Counted from the stretch's first letter, positions 46,401 through 58,349 are shown. The stretch: 64,000 bases of DNA from Hydractinia symbiolongicarpus (GCF_029227915.1 NC_079887.1:9548001-9612000); one strand, 5' to 3'. The notes: a model not told the origin generated them from the sequence alone. Numbers and translations: made by a program.

Positions 46401-46447
46401 TGTAGGCTCACGCAAAAGATTTAAATGTTTTAACCTTTTTTTAGATC
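43435..46447. other. Intergenic, 3 kb
   Basis: AT-rich and without recognisable genes. AATAAA at 43913-43918 may be the poly(A) signal of the carrier gene. A TCATC/TTCATC tract at 44270-44298 is followed by a sequence faintly like the LINE 3' end, too degraded to call. Immediately before the tubulin ATG lies CCTTTTTTTAG-ATC, an acceptor-like site. Confidence 0.5.
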
Positions 46448-47899
46448 ATGACTCAGTCAATAATAATACAAGTAGGACAATGTGGCAACCAGATTGGTTA
46501 CCGATTTTGGGATGCTGCATTAAAGGAGCACTCTAGTGTAAACAAAGAAGGCGTGTGTGATGAATCTCTGTCAAGTTTTTTTGAGAATGTTGATCATCAT
46601 ACTGGCCAAACAATACCTATTGATAATGGTAAACATAAAATTCAACAGTTGAAAGCACGTGCTGTTTTGGTTGATATGGAGGAAGGTGTTGTTAATGAAA
46701 TCATGAAAAGTTCTCTGAGGAATATCTTTGATAACCAGCAATTGATAACAGATGTTTCAGGAGCTGGAAATAATTGGGCAGTTGGACATTATGAATATGG
46801 TGAAAAATATAGGGGAAAAATATCAGAAGTAATTCGGAAAACAGTCGAGAAATGCGACTGTTTACAATGTTTTTTTTGTATACATTCAATGGGCGGAGGG
46901 ACTGGCTCTGGGGTTGGTACATATGTTTTACGCTTATTGCAAGATGAGTATGCTGATGTTTTTCGATTTGTCACAGCCGTTTACCCGTCTGAAGATGATG
47001 ATGTCATCACATCACCATACAACAGTGCCTTAGCAATGTATCAATTGACTCAAGGTTCTGATGCTGTAATACCCATTGAAAATCAAGCACTGATGAATAT
47101 TGTTAAACGGATCACCCAACATGCACCTAAGAAGACAGGAAAACGAACATTTGCAAATACAGGAGGTTTAAGTGGTTTCCAATCTAAAACAATAAACAAT
47201 ATAAAAACCAATCAAGATGACAAGAAGGAAAAGCCATTTGACAGTATGAATAACATTGTAGCTGACCTGATTTTAAACCTCACCAGTTCATCTCGGTTCG
47301 AAGGATCTTTAAATGTAGATTTGAATGAAATATCAATGAATCTTGTCCCATTTCCAAAACTACATTACCTGACATCCAGCATTACGCCATTATATTCGTT
47401 ATCTAATATTCATATGCCACCTCGAAGATTAGATCAAATGTTTACAGATGCTTTTTCAAAAGATTACCAACTTTTACAAGCAGATCCAAAACATGGACTA
47501 TACCTCGCATGTTCTTTAATGCTACGGGGTGATGTAGAAATTTCAGACATAAGACGTAACATTGATCGTTTAAGAACCAATCTGAATTTTATATATTGGA
47601 ATCAAGAAGGTTGGAAAACAGGCCTGTGTTCCATACCCCCTGTTGATCAACATCGGTCTCTGTTAGCACTATCAAACAACACTTGCATGCAGCATTCCTG
47701 CCTGGACATTCGCAACAGGTTCATGAAGCTTTACAAGAGAAAAGCTCACATACACCATTACACAAAAATAGGAGGATTTGAAGATAGTTTGTTTACAGAG
47801 AGTATCGAATCTTTAGATTGGCTTATTAGTGAATATGAAACTTTAGAATCAACTGTTTTAAATCCTCCTCAATGTGTAGAGAGGTTGCAGATAGCTTAA
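46448..47899 (+). CDS. TUBE1: Epsilon-tubulin, single exon
   Basis: An uninterrupted frame of 483 residues (human TUBE1, 475). It starts MTQSIIIQVGQCGNQIGYRF, the nucleotide-binding N-terminus of tubulins, and has the tubulin G-box GGGTGSG at 149-155 and ITSPYNS. Family-specific stretches follow: MNNIVADLILNLTSS, SLNVDLNEISMNLVPF, PPRRLDQMFTDAFSKDYQLL, ADPKHGLYLACSLMLRG and WNQEGWKTGLCS. Epsilon-tubulin acts with delta-tubulin at centrioles and basal bodies and stabilises triplet microtubules. The insert around 220-250 (HAPKKTGKRTF...) is variable. The gene has no intron in its coding region; vertebrate orthologues have many, so a retrocopy origin or intron loss is possible. A 92-bp inverted copy of its middle lies at 49273-49364. 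Confidence 0.96.
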   Translation: MTQSIIIQVGQCGNQIGYRFWDAALKEHSSVNKEGVCDESLSSFFENVDHHTGQTIPIDNGKHKIQQLKARAVLVDMEEGVVNEIMKSSLRNIFDNQQLITDVSGAGNNWAVGHYEYGEKYRGKISEVIRKTVEKCDCLQCFFCIHSMGGGTGSGVGTYVLRLLQDEYADVFRFVTAVYPSEDDDVITSPYNSALAMYQLTQGSDAVIPIENQALMNIVKRITQHAPKKTGKRTFANTGGLSGFQSKTINNIKTNQDDKKEKPFDSMNNIVADLILNLTSSSRFEGSLNVDLNEISMNLVPFPKLHYLTSSITPLYSLSNIHMPPRRLDQMFTDAFSKDYQLLQADPKHGLYLACSLMLRGDVEISDIRRNIDRLRTNLNFIYWNQEGWKTGLCSIPPVDQHRSLLALSNNTCMQHSCLDIRNRFMKLYKRKAHIHHYTKIGGFEDSLFTESIESLDWLISEYETLESTVLNPPQCVERLQIA

Positions 47900-48429
47900 T
47901 CAATGTTTTAGTGCAGATGAGTCCCTGCTTTATTTATAGTGATATCGTGTTTTTGCTTCTTCTTTTTCTGATTGATTCTGTGTATTCATTTCTTTTTAAC
48001 CTGCAGCCTAAGTAGACATGGCCAACAACTTTTTTTGCTGGAAACTACCTTTAGGTATTTTTTTTTTAACAAGAAATCTTTTAAAAAAGCGAAGCTAGCA
48101 ATACCAAATATTTTGAGAGAATTAGTCTAAATTTATAATTATCCATGAAAAGTAAAAATTAGCTAAAGTAAGTATTCGCATATCTATATAATAGTTGTTT
48201 ATAAATCAGAAGGATTTAATGTATAAATCATTTTTCAAAAAAGGAAAAGAGTTCTATGAGAATTAATTTTGCAAATTTTTCAATAGTGAGTGTTGTGATG
48301 ATTTATACCAATAATTTTTACAGAAACAAAATTTCGCACATTGACCCAAAAAATGCAAAAATTAAGGTCCCTAAGATATAAATTTTATTTGTTCTTGTTT
48401 ATTACAGTGTATATAAATTATCTTATAAA

Positions 48430-51400
48430 ATGTTGTGCAGTGGCTGCATGCTTACCCTAAAGGAACCATACATACACTGTGTTGATTGCACACCACCTAT
48501 CGATTTCTGTTTACAAGTATTTAAAGTTGTTGCTTTAACTTATTTTAAATTTAAGTACTGCATAAACGCTTCCTGATACAACTTATGGTTGTTTACATGA
48601 ATTTCAGGTTTAGATTATAGATACCGTGAACTACTAACTGATGGACTTCTGTTTTTAATCAAAGTTGTATATCAACAATGTCGTTATAAAATATTTATGC
48701 AACTAAAGTTTGATCTGTTTACATGTTTAGTGTTTTGCCAAAGGACGTGAATTTAATAATCACCTCAATAGTCACAGCTATGAAATCAAGGTAAACAATT
48801 TTATATTTGATATAAAATTATATTGGAATAAAAACCACAACAATAGACACAAGATATAAATCTTAAAATTAAATTTTGTTAGTGTTAGTTCCAAAATCAT
48901 ATTTCCCTGCTTCAATTTTGTCCTTATTACCTTCTGCCAAGTCTTCCTTGGTATATCTCTGGGCTTTGTCACAGGAACTATATATAAAGTCTAAGACTTT
49001 CTTACCCAGTTATTCTTCTACGTTCTTTTTACCTGATATTATTTTTAATGCTGCAGCTACTTAGCTTGCTTATTAGCTCATCTGAAATCTTTCTGTCTCT
49101 TAAAATGGTGTTACACATCCACCCAACCATTCTCGTATCATTCCTTTCCAAACGATCATAATCTTCCTGCTTCACTGCCCATGTCTCACTACCGCGCAAC
49201 ATACGCTTTTTACAACATACACTTTGTGAAAAACAGTTTAAGTATGTTAAAGATTCGAAATACATCAAAGACTTTCTTAGGTGCGTGTTGGTTGTTTCGT
49301 TTAACAATATTCATCAGTGCTTGATTTTCAATGGGTATTACAGCATCAGAACCTTGAGTCAAATTTTTTTCACTGTTTTATTAGTTTTTGAAAAAAATAA
49401 TGTTTAAACCTGTGTTTTTAGAGCATCTCATTTGTTTTATTTGATTCAAAGTGGAGTGCAAGAGAAGAGCTCAAATTATTAGATGCGACAGAGGAATATG
49501 GCTTTGGTAATTGGTAAAATAGTTTATTTGCCAAGTTCAATCTTTTTAACACAACTTGTAGATATCAAAACGTTTTTGTTTCCTCGAGTTCAATAGATTT
49601 TGTAAAGACAAAAGATTTGTAATTAGGTTTAATTACATTGTCATGCATCTTATATACCTTAATTTGTTAAATTTTTGTAATTGTTTACATTTTACAAATC
49701 TTTTTTTTGCACATTTAATTTTTGCACACCTAAGTTTAGTACACTCCTGACGGGTTGCACAACTCAATGTATTGTAGATCATTCAAAGCTAACTTAAATT
49801 TTGTTTTTTCTATAACAAACAAGACCCTTATTAGTCTTAAATTTGATTATTAATAATCTTTAAAGTAATTTTTTACAAAAAAATTTTCTTAAAAAAGTTT
49901 ACGCTGTATGAAATCTTTCTTCTTAAGTTTTAAAAATTTGAGTCTTAAAAGCATTTAAACAGAAAAAAACAAATAAAAATGGTTGTGTGAAACAGTTAGA
50001 AAGTTTCACTTCACAATTTTATATATTTGACTCAAAACTAATTAAATTGAATTGTTTAATATTTATCAATTTAGTTTATGGCTTCATTTTTATACTTTTT
50101 TATTATATTGAAGGCAGCAATAAGAAATGTATTCATAGGTGAATATTTATCATAGCACATCCGTATTTCATTCTCAATAGAGAATGCTTCACCCCGATCA
50201 GACCTCTGATCATGACAGGCGAGTATAATGCGTGTAAGTCATATTCGATCCGCGGTCCCCAGTTATGGGGAGCGCGGATCATACGTATAAGCTCTAAAGA
50301 CTGCGAGTTATATAAAAAACTAGTTGATAGCCAGTGGAGAATTCCACGTGTTACCTTGTCGTACCTATTCAATACCTCAGATTTTTGTCTGTCATACACA
50401 TATTGTCAGTTATTTCATGCAACCTAAGCACGAATTAGTATTTTGGCTACCATTTTAAACACAATCCTGCTATTATATGTTATTCATTTTGTGAATCTTT
50501 ATTTAATTTTTTTAATTTAGGTCTGAGATTTCAAAGAAAGTAGAAACGAAGAGCAGTGAAGGTAAATAATTTTTTGTAAGTTTGGCTGTAACGAATTTGC
50601 TGATAAATCCACAGTATTAAATACATATAACTATGTTTTTGTAATAAAGTAACCTTGATCAAGCCACATAGAACAGCCGCATAGAGCGTAGTATAATAAT
50701 AGCTCAGTAAAAATAATGTTTAATCATGCTTTCTCATCCTGTTTTCCAGACATCTTTGTTTGTATTGGTTTGCTAAATTTTGCATTAATTCTTCTTACGT
50801 GAACTGTGTCATGTAACAAAACTAATATATAACCAGTTGTATTTTCAGTGGACGCATTAAGTGGACAAAACCGTTAACAGCGTCACAATGAAAATTGTTT
50901 CTGTTAACATGCTTTGAAATGTGTACTTGTATTTTAGAATGCGAAAGACATTATATTAAACACTATGTTGAAGAACCTGTAGCATCACTCCCTCGTATGT
51001 ATTTTTTGTACAATTTTAATTTGTGGTTTTTATTTTTTCTTAACTTTTAATTCTGTAGTTTTAATTCAAAATAGGTACAAGATTTTCTTAAGATTTCAAA
51101 AATCAGGCAAATCAGGTTGAGTTTTTTTGTCTGTAGTCAGGATAAAGTCTCAATTATTTAATTAATCCACTATCTCATTTGTAGTTAAATAAATTGAAAT
51201 ACCCTCTGCAGGGCATGATCATTTTTGGTCCTAAAAACAATCGGGATTTCAGTTACGTTGAGATTTCTCAAGATTTTGATTTCATTAGTTTGAGTGGCAA
51301 CTCTGAATACACATTTAATTCAGTCTAATTTTGTACAATTTTAGTACTACAAATTTTACGTGCTGGTGTGCAGGACATTCCACCCAAACAATTTTGGGTG

Positions 51401-54400
51401 GGCCTTTTTCTAGCAATGTGTATAGAAAATTAAGTTTTTTGCTGTAAACATTTGACATATGAAACAAACATTTAGTTCCACATTACTATCCACCTTAAAA
51501 ATCATATGATTATTCCAATCTTGCAACTCAATTAGCTATACTTTCATCGTTTTTTTTTTTTGTTAATGCATTTCCACCCCTTTTTTATTTTTTAACAAAC
51601 TAGTGCTGTATGGCATTATTTTATAGAATTTGAAGTCAACAGAGAACATTGTTGGAGAAAACCCAAAACATTTGAAGGTAAAATTTTCTTATATAACTCC
51701 GTTTAACTCCAAAAAGCATAGAAAAGTTAAGGATTTTTCTATCCATTACAATTTTTTAATTAACATACCTATGGAATTTTTTTACTTTTCTGTTTGCTGT
51801 GTCAGTCAATCGTTTTGATACAGCTGTATTTTAAACTATTAAGAGTTGTTTTGTTGATTTTGTGAATAAGACATTGAGAACTGAACATGTAAAGTTGTTA
51901 CATTCGTATAGATGTTGTAAATTTATATTATTTTATACTACTACTACTTGAATGAAATGTTTAATCAAGAGATCACACTCTTTTAGCAAGCGATCAGCCA
52001 CCACGCCCTGACATCACAAAACCAGACGACACATTATTCCCAGTTGGTTATTCAGCTCCCAGGGGAGATTTTATTGTGGTATGTTGTTTTTCTAATGTAA
52101 AATTTACCATCCTCAGGAAAATTATTGTAATAGCATTCTAACCTCAAATGTTGCATTACTACTAGAGACATTTTTCACTTGCTTATCACAGTTGGACTTA
52201 AAGTCACTAGATGTTTCAAATAGTCCATTCCTACAAACTGTACCTTTAACATGCGCCTCTGCAAGGACATGCTGCTAACAGGAAAATGAAACTAAGTAGA
52301 TTTTTAAATTTTGCCAAAAATGCTTTCTAAAGCTGCAATAAACATAACCAGGAGACCCACGCATAATTTTTTTTACCACCAAGAAAGCGGAATAGTTATA
52401 AGAGTAGAAAAATACACAGGGTCTGAAACGATATTTCTGCTGTCATAACACTGACCGGGCTTTTTGAATGGTTAATTCTATTGTTCTTCGCTCACATAGT
52501 CAATATTGGAAAATCCCTTCGTTATGAGCGCGAATGGCCTCACTCATAAGGTGAATTTAAATTTTAGGGTTTTCCTCTGACATTTTTTTTTGCGTCCACG
52601 CTTTCGTTTAGGAGAAACTGAATTTGATATCTTTGAAGAAAGTTTAGTTAACTAGGCTACAAAAGAAACGAATTGCTATCAATTCTACTATTGAAATAAC
52701 GACAGACAAAATAAACACAGACAAATTCCTACGTAAATCTTATATATAGTTCATATTTTTGTAATGTCTGTACAATCACCCATATCATCACCTCGAAATA
52801 TTTCTTTGCTGTTCGAATTATTAAAGTCAGTTGTTTTAGAACCTGTGAAAGAGACTAAGATATACGGTATATGCTAAACCCATGGAGGGTTTAGCATATA
52901 CCGTATATTTAGGGAAATGACCAAACAAAATCACTTTGACAATAAAAGCCTTACTTTTAGCAGATGTGTAAGCCAACTAAATGACATTGAAATAAACTTG
53001 TCGCACTTTTTAGCATATTTTGCATTAAAAACAGTTCATGCCACGGCTGGCTAAGGCTTAAGAATTCAGAAAGAAATTAGATAATTAAATTTGCTGTACA
53101 CACATTGACAAGCAATTTCGACAAATTAGATGTTTGTGTCTTGTTCTTTAGACACAGATAATTTTGACATTGCTTTTAATGATTTTAGGAATCTGCATGA
53201 TTTTGGAATAATTCAGAGTTAATTATTTATAATAATGATTACTTACTTTTTTATTTATTTATTAGGAATACGACAATTTTTCAGAGTTAGATGTTAAAGA
53301 TGCAGAAATTGATGATAGCGACGAGTTAGTTACAGGTTGTGTGTATTTTATGATTCTATGGTATCATCCATTTTATGAAATCACGAAACTGACACCTCCA
53401 AAAAAAGTAAAAAAAAAATATTAAATGTTGTGTTGTTTCATAGAGTTAAATATTGCTGCAGCGGATATCTACCTGACAAGGTTGAAAGATCGGCAGCTCA
53501 GGAGAAGGTATGAATTATTCATAAGGTGTCATCCAAAATGCTGGATTGGGGGAAGCGTTTACTTTTTATTCGTATATACATACGTCTTGTGTTCTTGCCG
53601 CATGTGATAGTATGAACGCGTAAGTACAAAAGTGTTATGAATCATTTAACAAAGAGATTGCAGTCCACCGGTTTTACAGGATTACCACGCCTTAATTCTT
53701 CCCAATCTTAGAAAGTCTTCTCAAATAATTATTATAAGTATACCTGAACATTATCTTCCAAAGTGCTGCAATGATCATGGTCGAGTGGGACTTCAACTAA
53801 CGACCTCTCGCTTGCCGGACGACTGCGTTAAATATATATCACTGTGTTATTTTATGCATATATGAATTTTTCGTGTGTAGCGTAGCACGACTTTTTCTTC
53901 ATCCGTCATACGGTTGGCATTTGAAAAAATGTTCTCATTAATAAATTTTGTAGAAGACTGTATGCAGCTTTTTTATGTCACATTGTCTGCCAATAGTTGT
54001 AACAATGAAACAGTTTACTAAAGATTTCAAAAACCCACCTTATTTTATCACTTTGTTGATTCTTTAGGCTGTTTTGTCTTTCTTGACTCGCTCTCCAAGC
54101 CAACATACAATGGAGGATTTTGGCTGTGCCAAGCTAGTCGTAGGAACGACGTTTCTTCTTTTCCACTAACATCATCTCTTTAATATTTCGTAACAGCCAG
54201 TTTAAGCATTCCTCTTCGCAAATAACACAAAATTCCTCTTTTTTGCGCATATAATACGTAAAACATTTATAGTTGATTTGCGACATATGAGGTGTTAGTT
54301 ATTTTCTCTTTCTCTTAGTAATACGTTAAGAACTTTTTGCGAATCCTATCCGCAAAGTGAACTTTCGCAAAATTACATTTTTTAGAATAAGTTGCGATTA

Positions 54401-57400
54401 TATTTTCGCCTTGGTCTTTGTTTAGGATTGTAAGAGATTACGGTTTGTTGGACATTGCTTCCACCAGTGGTAGGTAACAGATTTTTCTTTGTTGTGTGCT
54501 AGAATTTGTCTTATGCTCCACGATAATCAAAGCTAATACTAACGGTATTGCCACTTTTTTCTTAGTCTATGTGAAAAGTCGAATTATTTTTATGGGAAAA
54601 TTTACTGGTTGTGTGTAAGTTTGTTGTGGGTAATCTGATCGCTTCCTGTATTTCAAGTCCACATATATAATTTAGTGTTTTGATTTTCTAGCTTTGGCTT
54701 ATCAGTATGGACGTCAAGAGAGGTTAGTGGCAATAATAGAACATAACCACAATATTAGTGTAGTTTTTTCTCCTGTTATTTTTTAACTCCCATAGATTTT
54801 GGGTAAATTATAAGCCCATTTTGCGCTGCTCTTTATTTCTTCAGCAAGTGTCAAGAGCATTCATATTATCAACCGGCAAAAGTGGCGATAGTTTTTGCAA
54901 TGTATATGAAATGGACCGAATTTAGGTTTTGTGCACATTAAAAGTGATACTTTGCCGATAACTTCAGATTCTATCGAGGTTCAACGGAGAGCAAGGAACG
55001 TCGATGAATCCTTTGATATAATATGGGGAATGTGTCCAACAATTATTTTGTGGCCCAAATAAAATAAAATAGTGATCCTTTTTATCTGGAACAATCTCAC
55101 AACCGAAAAAGGCAAAATATACTATATAGCCTGAGAAAATCAACTTTCCAAAAGGCGGACACGTGGACGTAGGGAACAGATTTTTTACACCAATAGTGTT
55201 ACGTAAATAGAAAGACTACTGTAATACTACTTGTAATTCATACTACTACAGTGTTGGCCTATTATACAACAATTGAAACAATCATCCTCTTGACGTATTT
55301 TTATCATAGAATTTTGAGAGATGATTTCAGGAGATTTGCTAGACTAACAAATCCTGACTACCATGAAAAATTGACGCAGAGTATTTTATGTAAGTAAGGC
55401 TTCGTATTTGATATCATGATTGTATCATTTCTACTTCATAATTGGGTTTTGTATTTCATTTCTAAAGATCAAAAACACTTGGAACAGAAAATAACACAAC
55501 TACAAGAATATCGATCAGTGGGATTAAAGTTCTTTAGAGGTATGATAATTTATTTGTGATTTGAATTACTGACAGATGTTTTTATGATTTTCTCAGTTAA
55601 CCAACTTTTTTATATAATTTTCTCTGTTAACCAACTTTTAATATGCTTTTCTCTGTTAACCAACGTTTTATTTGATCTTCTCTGTCAACCAACTTTTTAT
55701 TGATTTTCTCTGTTAAGCAACTTTTTATATGATTTTCTCTGTGAACCACCTTTTCATTTGATTTTCTCTGTTAATGAACTTTTTTTATGATTTTCTCTGT
55801 TAACCACCTTTTTATATGATTTTCTGTTAACCAACTTATTTTCTCTGTTTACCAACTTTTTATAAGCGTCATTCCTACTTCACCCATTTCCAGTTTTGTT
55901 TTTTCAGCCATGCTATTGCTCACTTGCCTAATCAAAGATTCGCATAGAAGATTTTGATCTGTACAGATTTTTTACCCCCACATAACATATTACCACATTA
56001 GTTCTGTTAGTGTGAGATATTTTTATACTTTCAAGTGATAGACATTTTGATCTTTTATTTAGATGTAGCTTTATATGAAAGACTGAAAAACAGGAGGAAA
56101 TTATTCAAGCCTAAAAACGTGATGTTCGACGAAGCATTGCTCCATGCCGAGGTTTGACGATTTTTGTAGGATTCAATATATTTCTCGTAAACTTTAATTT
56201 AGTTATCTTAACAGTGTTTTCACACTAGGCGGGGGCATAATGTTAATTTTTGCAACGAAGCCTCACGGTAATTTTCCCTACAACTGCGTTTCCAGTTGGA
56301 GCGAAATAAATTCGCATGCGTTCAGCCCAGATATGCGCACGGGTTTGCCCAATCTTTATATATCGCATTTTCTCTTTTCGTTACATGACGCAGACGGACT
56401 ACGGGTATAATAGTATAGATTATGCGTTACACATTGACAGCCTAAAAAAGTAGAGATAATCTTAAACGGCGAGATGGGGTATGCCGGAATTAACAATCTA
56501 GATAAGAGAAAAATCAAGCGAACAGACTTCCAATAATATTGCTACGACCTACCCTAACTGGGTGGTTGATGGAAAATTAATAAAAACTGGATTTTAAAAG
56601 GATGGTAAAGTTTTACCGTCATTTTTACCAATCTTTAGAATCCTGTTGCATGCCGTGTTTGGTTACAACGTCAGATGAACGGGTGAGTATCCCATAAAAT
56701 ATTGACATGTCCTTCTTTCTTATGTCCACCTTGCCAGATTCGACTTACCTTTGTTCCCTTTTGTACAGTGGTAGACGCAGGATATAGACTTCTTGTTATA
56801 ACTTTGTATATAACACTTTTTGTTTGATGCACGCTTGATGTTTACAATTTTAATTTTTAGAAGAAAATCTTATGGAATGCCAAACTTGCCGTTCCTCCGT
56901 AAGTGTTTTTGTTTGTGTAAATTTTTGTTAAATCCATAGAAACGCCTTCATATGTAGTCACATATAGTATATAGTTTTTTTTTTTGCGTGTTTCACGCAG
57001 TCATTTTGTACATTCTTCTCCTGGCTATTTGACTTCTCCTGGAATAAAATAGTGACCGTTCACAAATGAAACGCAAAAACTTTCGCGATTTTCGACATTT
57101 TTGTTTATACCACGAAAAATGTGGAGACGGCAAAAGTCTTTTGAAACAAAGATTTTTTTAAAAGAGTGAAAACAGAAACGTAGGAGGTCGGTTTTAATAT
57201 GTTCGTTATTTGCAATTTAACTCAAGAATAGATAAAGCTTAAGAAATTTTATTTACTTATTGTTTAAAGCTTGCTGTCGATCTAACAACGAATTTGTTAT
57301 GTTTGTAGAACGAAAGCCGTTAACTCCGTTAGATTTGACCGGAGCACCTGGCGCTGAACTGTTGAACGAAGAAGAAAAGAAGGTAATCTCTGATTAGTCC

Positions 57401-57817
57401 ATGTAATTCGCCAATTCGCCTGCGAGTCAAGTTGACTATGTCAAATTTTTATGTCTCTATTGTAGACAGTTTTTTATGCCCCAATGGTGTTCGCTATTAG
57501 AGGTTTCACTGTTTGGGACGGGGTTTTAATTAACTTTTGAGAGTTTTTAGTGTATAGAAGTGTTTGCAACCGCCATTTTTTATTTTGTTTATTTTATTCT
57601 CTTTTTAACCACCCCCTTTTTGTAGCTTTGTTCCAGTCTCCGGATCCTTCCGAATTCGTTTTTGTCGTATCGAAATATTTTGGAAAGAGAATCAGCGCAA
57701 TGCAATGGTGTAAAGTTACGGACGGCAAGAAATCTGTTAAAGATCGATGTAAACAAAACAAAACGTTTACACGAATTTCTTTTATCACACGGTTACATCA
57801 AGGACCAAGTGAAATAA
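48430..57817 (+). CDS. TADA2A: Transcriptional adaptor ADA2 (TADA2A)
   Basis: Eighteen exons keep one frame: 48430-48516, 48731-48790, 49422-49513, 50521-50561, 50938-50994, 51627-51677, 51987-52078, 53266-53335, 53444-53507, 54426-54469, 54692-54722, 55310-55389, 55468-55539, 56063-56151, 56639-56682, 56861-56898, 57309-57382 and 57626-57817; 425 residues (human 443). Domains: ZZ zinc finger, residues 1-49 (CSGC, CVDC, CFAKGREFNNH); SANT/Myb, about 58-110 (KWSAREELKLLDATEEYGFG); conserved middle with PPRPD, ADIYLTRLKDRQLRRR, RRFARL and LQEYRSVGL; then PLDLTGAPG and a C-terminal SWIRM domain from 363 (KIDVNKTKRLHEFLLSHGYI). ADA2a links the GCN5 acetyltransferase to SAGA/ATAC complexes in the nucleus. 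The ATG at 48430 gives a slightly short N-terminus; an extra first exon upstream is possible. The 51-nt exon 6 is the least certain and is removable without shifting frame. Confidence 0.92.
48885..49208 (-). mobile_element. LINE 3' fragment in ADA2 intron 2
   Basis: Matches the coding end of the LINE at 36983-38589 (about 37104-37440) but decayed: GSETWAVKQEDYDRLERNDT and WMCNTILRDRKISDELISKL are readable on the minus strand, with frame breaks between pieces. Confidence 0.85.
49273..49364 (-). pseudogene. Inverted fragment of the epsilon-tubulin gene
   Basis: About 92 bp, minus strand, nearly identical to 47047-47137 of the tubulin gene: GACTCAAGGTTCTGATGCTG through AATCAAGCACTGATGAATAT to CACCTAAGAA, with a few mismatches near the end (CGAAACAACC for CGGATCACCC). 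It lies 2.1 kb downstream of the source gene in opposite orientation, directly beside the LINE fragment. Confidence 0.9.
50247..50280. repeat. GC-rich hairpin in ADA2 intron 3
   Basis: GATCCGCGGTCCCC and GGGGAGCGCGGATC form a 14-bp stem with one mismatch and a 6-base loop (AGTTAT). It is far more GC-rich than the surrounding intron and lies 40 bp before a Helitron remnant. Confidence 0.75.
50320..50440 (-). mobile_element. Diverged Helitron-like remnant
   Basis: CTAG at 50320-50323 followed by TTGATAGCCAGTGGAGAATT and CCACGTG recalls the 3' end and hairpin of the elements at 3092, 6454 and 27971, with many substitutions. The other end is not clear. Confidence 0.5.
52860..52908. repeat. Perfect 22-bp hairpin in ADA2 intron 7
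   Basis: Arms 52860-52881 and 52887-52908 (ATATACGGTATATGC... / ...GCATATACCGTATAT) pair perfectly around the loop ATGGA. Non-coding. Confidence 0.9.
53735..53835 (-). mobile_element. Possible tRNA-derived SINE
   Basis: On the minus strand AACGCAGTCGTCCGGCAAGC is followed by GAGAGGTCGT and AGTTGAAGTCCC (B-box-like) and CACTCGACC, resembling the anticodon and T arms of a tRNA. The A box is weak. It lies in ADA2 intron 9. Confidence 0.4.
55588..55865 (+). repeat. 28-bp minisatellite in ADA2 intron 13
   Basis: About eleven imperfect copies of a unit like TTTTCTCTGTTAACCAACTT plus TTTATATGA. Pyrimidine-rich on the coding strand. Confidence 0.9.
56330..56419 (-). mobile_element. Diverged Helitron-like remnant
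   Basis: GCACGGGTTTGCCC, then TATATATCGCATTTT, GACGCAGACGGAC and ACGGGTATAATAGTATAGA follow the order of the elements at 3092, 6454 and 27971. TC sits at the expected 5' end (56419-56418), next to A. The CTAG end is not recognisable. Confidence 0.5.
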
Positions 57818-58349
57818 ATGCAAAGTTACTAAAGCTGGTGAATAAAAATGCGTCCCATGTCACAAGTTGATGTTGTTTAAAACGAAAGAAGACATGTTTG
57901 ATGTTGTTCAAACTTCGAGACATTTTTTGGAACTTGAGTGGAAATAATGCGCATGTCATAGTCACACTGAAGTTGTTAAACTTTTGTTCCATCTTTCACT
58001 GCGTTACGTATCAAAGCCATGGTAACTAAATTGCGGTATACGTATAAATAACGTCTAGAATTTCTGATCCCTTGTTTTAAGCGATTTTTCTGATTCTTAA
58101 CGTTACGTAAGAAGGCGCACAATAAATTGCGTTTTAAGTAATTTTATTTGTCGAGAAAAAAGTTTAATTCAACGCCACTAAATGGGGAGGGATACCCTAT
58201 CAATTGTATTCTTTTGAGGATCTCAAATTGGTGTAGATGTGGTTCTCTGGTCAACTTATCATTTTAATTTTTTTACCAGCAATAATTTGTCCAGTATATG
58301 TGTCCTGTAAGTTATTGATACGAACTGCAAACGTCTTCTATGGACCATA

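Noticed and set aside
48017-48061. Upstream first exon for ADA2 starting at an ATG near 48017
   Set aside because: The donor phase does not fit the frame of the ZZ-finger exon.
49029-49307. An ADA2 exon or separate gene
   Set aside because: It is a LINE fragment joined to a piece of inverted tubulin sequence.
56861-56898. ADA2 exon read in the frame KKILWNAKLAV
   Set aside because: That frame leads to a stop in the next exon; adding the exon at 56639-56682 (CRVWLQRQ) gives a consistent frame throughout.
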